A DNA stretch of 7,372 bases from NCBI GenBank assembly GCA_033722075.1, contig JAWVZU010000206.1, positions 1 to 7,372 on the forward strand, in the 5' to 3' direction. Made by a program: the position numbers and the translations under genes. Origin of the DNA: JAWVZU01 sp033722075 (GTDB lineage Bacteria; Pseudomonadota; Gammaproteobacteria; Xanthomonadales; SZUA-38). Shown here piece after piece: positions 6,224-7,372 of this stretch (positions within the stretch are counted from its first letter, which is position 1; each line of letters opens with the position of its first letter). The notes beneath the pieces are model-generated. The model worked only from the letters and a program-made list of their open reading frames with translations. It ran no database searches and was not told the DNA's origin.

Positions 6224-7372
6224 CTAACTGCCCTGGAGCAACCTGACCCGGATCACCCCGTTCACCTGGCCAATCTCGTCGCCTAGGGGGCCGTCGCAAC
6301 TGCCTTCGACGTCGATGATGTTGTAGGCCACTTCCTCACGGCTGCGATTCACCATGTCGATGATGTTCAGGTTACGGTCGGCGAGGATGCCCAGCACGTT
6401 CCCGAGGACCTTCGGCACGTTCCGGTTGCTGAAAGTGATTCGCGTGCCACCGGCCAGAGCCATGCGCGTGGCCGGGAAGTTGACCGAATTCGTGATGTTG
6501 CCGTTCTCCAGGAAGTCGATCAGCTGGTTTGCCGCCATCACGGCGCAGTTTTCCTCGGCCTCGGCGGTGCTGGCCCCGATATGCGGCATGAGGAGCACGT
6601 CGTCCCGGCCGACCAGTTCGGGCATCGGGAAATCGGTGCAATAGCGGGCCAGGTGCCGATCATCGAGGGCCTGGACGATGGCTTCACAGTCCACGATCTC
6701 CTCGCGCGCGAAGTTCAGCAGACGTGCTCCGGCGCGCATGCATCGGATGGTGTCGGCATTGATCAGATGGCGGGTCGCCTCGATGGCCGGCACGTGGAGG
6801 GTGACATAATCCGCCCGGCCCAGCAGGGTCTGCAGATTTTCCATCCGCTCGACGCGGCTGGACAACTGCCAGGCCGCCTCGACCGACAGTGCCGGATCGT
6901 AGCCCACCACGTCCATGCCCAGTTCCAGCCCCAGGTTGGCGACCATTGACCCGATCGCGCCCAGTCCGACGACGCCGAGGGTCTTGCCGGTGACCTCGCT
7001 GCCGGCAAAGCGCTTCTTTTCCTTCTCCAGTCGCTTTGCCAGCTCGCCCGGGTCGTCCAGCTCGGCCAGCCGCTGGACATAGTTCATGCCGCCGAAGATG
7101 TCGCGGGAACTCAGCAGGAGGGCGGCAACGACCAGTTCCTTCACCGCATTGGCATTCCCGCCCGGCGTGTTGAAGACGACGATGCCACGCCGCGTGTAGT
7201 CCGCGACGGGGATGTTGTTGACGCCCGCCCCGGCCCGCGCGACGGCGACGACGCTATCGGGAATGGCCTCACCGTGGAGCTTATGGCTGCGCAGGAGAAA
7301 CGCATCGGGCTCCGTGAACTCACTGGCAATCTCATAGCGATCGAGGGGGAAGCGGTCCAGTCCCCGGCGCGA
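6224..7372 (-). CDS. serA: D-3-phosphoglycerate dehydrogenase, ACT-domain type (N-terminus outside window)
   Basis: NAD-dependent enzyme of the first step of serine synthesis, oxidising 3-phosphoglycerate to 3-phosphohydroxypyruvate in the cytoplasm. The window holds 382 residues, and the frame is open to the right edge. Family members open about 10-20 residues before the visible LDRFPLDRYEIAS, so only a short N-terminus is missing. The GTG at 7144 is an internal Val: upstream residues RAGAGVNNIPV and NTPGGNAN are highly characteristic of this enzyme. In visible numbering, GLGAIG is at 136-141 (NAD fingerprint) and Asp159 in GYDP ends the second strand, as expected for NAD. Arg223 in NFAREEIVD, Glu252 in PMPEL and His264 in PHIGAST form the catalytic set. 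Residues about 308-380 form an ACT domain (SNRNVPKVLGNVLGILADRN and on), where serine often binds in related enzymes. This is the short SerA class, lacking the intervening domain of the long forms. Feedback by serine is possible but not shown. Confidence 0.93.
   Translation of the reverse strand, partial: SRRGLDRFPLDRYEIASEFTEPDAFLLRSHKLHGEAIPDSVVAVARAGAGVNNIPVADYTRRGIVVFNTPGGNANAVKELVVAALLLSSRDIFGGMNYVQRLAELDDPGELAKRLEKEKKRFAGSEVTGKTLGVVGLGAIGSMVANLGLELGMDVVGYDPALSVEAAWQLSSRVERMENLQTLLGRADYVTLHVPAIEATRHLINADTIRCMRAGARLLNFAREEIVDCEAIVQALDDRHLARYCTDFPMPELVGRDDVLLMPHIGASTAEAEENCAVMAANQLIDFLENGNITNSVNFPATRMALAGGTRITFSNRNVPKVLGNVLGILADRNLNIIDMVNRSREEVAYNIIDVEGSCDGPLGDEIGQVNGVIRVRLLQGS

Noticed and set aside
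7142..7144. GTG as the start of the serA-type gene
   Set aside because: Upstream in-frame residues include hallmark motifs (RAGAGVNNIPV, NTPGGNAN), so this codon is an internal Val.

Overview
The window is about 7.4 kb of G+C-rich, densely coding bacterial chromosome. The gene types fit a gammaproteobacterium: bioA overlapping rsmE, an exported M3 peptidase, a glutamate dehydrogenase with a C-terminal extension, and a short ACT-domain 3-phosphoglycerate dehydrogenase. Chromatiales or Wenzhouxiangella-like lineages are possible, but this placement is inferred from gene content and composition alone. No mobile element, CRISPR array, tRNA or rRNA was seen.

Layout on the + strand. The 3' half of bioA (biotin synthesis) enters from the left edge. 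It overlaps by 4 bases (GTGA) with rsmE, the 16S rRNA m3U1498 methyltransferase. A 121-base gap precedes a signal-peptide-bearing M3-family oligoendopeptidase (pepF-like). A 313-base non-coding stretch follows, with two hairpins and a strong T-over-A bias. It leads into a two-domain protein with N-terminal TPR-like helices and a C-terminal TylF/macrocin-O-methyltransferase-like domain. A 120-base gap carrying a small dyad then precedes a glutamate dehydrogenase (gdhA).

On the - strand a 3-phosphoglycerate dehydrogenase (serA-type) enters from the right edge and ends 5 bases from the gdhA stop, so the two genes converge. The in-frame GTG at 7144 is internal to this gene. Recognisable SerA sequence continues upstream to the window edge, so its true start lies outside.

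Functional reading. Most genes are housekeeping. GdhA and SerA are linked by metabolism: serine synthesis after SerA uses glutamate as amino donor and yields 2-oxoglutarate, which GdhA interconverts with glutamate. Convergent orientation argues against a shared transcript. The least ordinary element is the TPR-methyltransferase with its unusual leader. It has no obvious biosynthetic partners here and its substrate cannot be inferred. I see no convincing undescribed multi-gene system.
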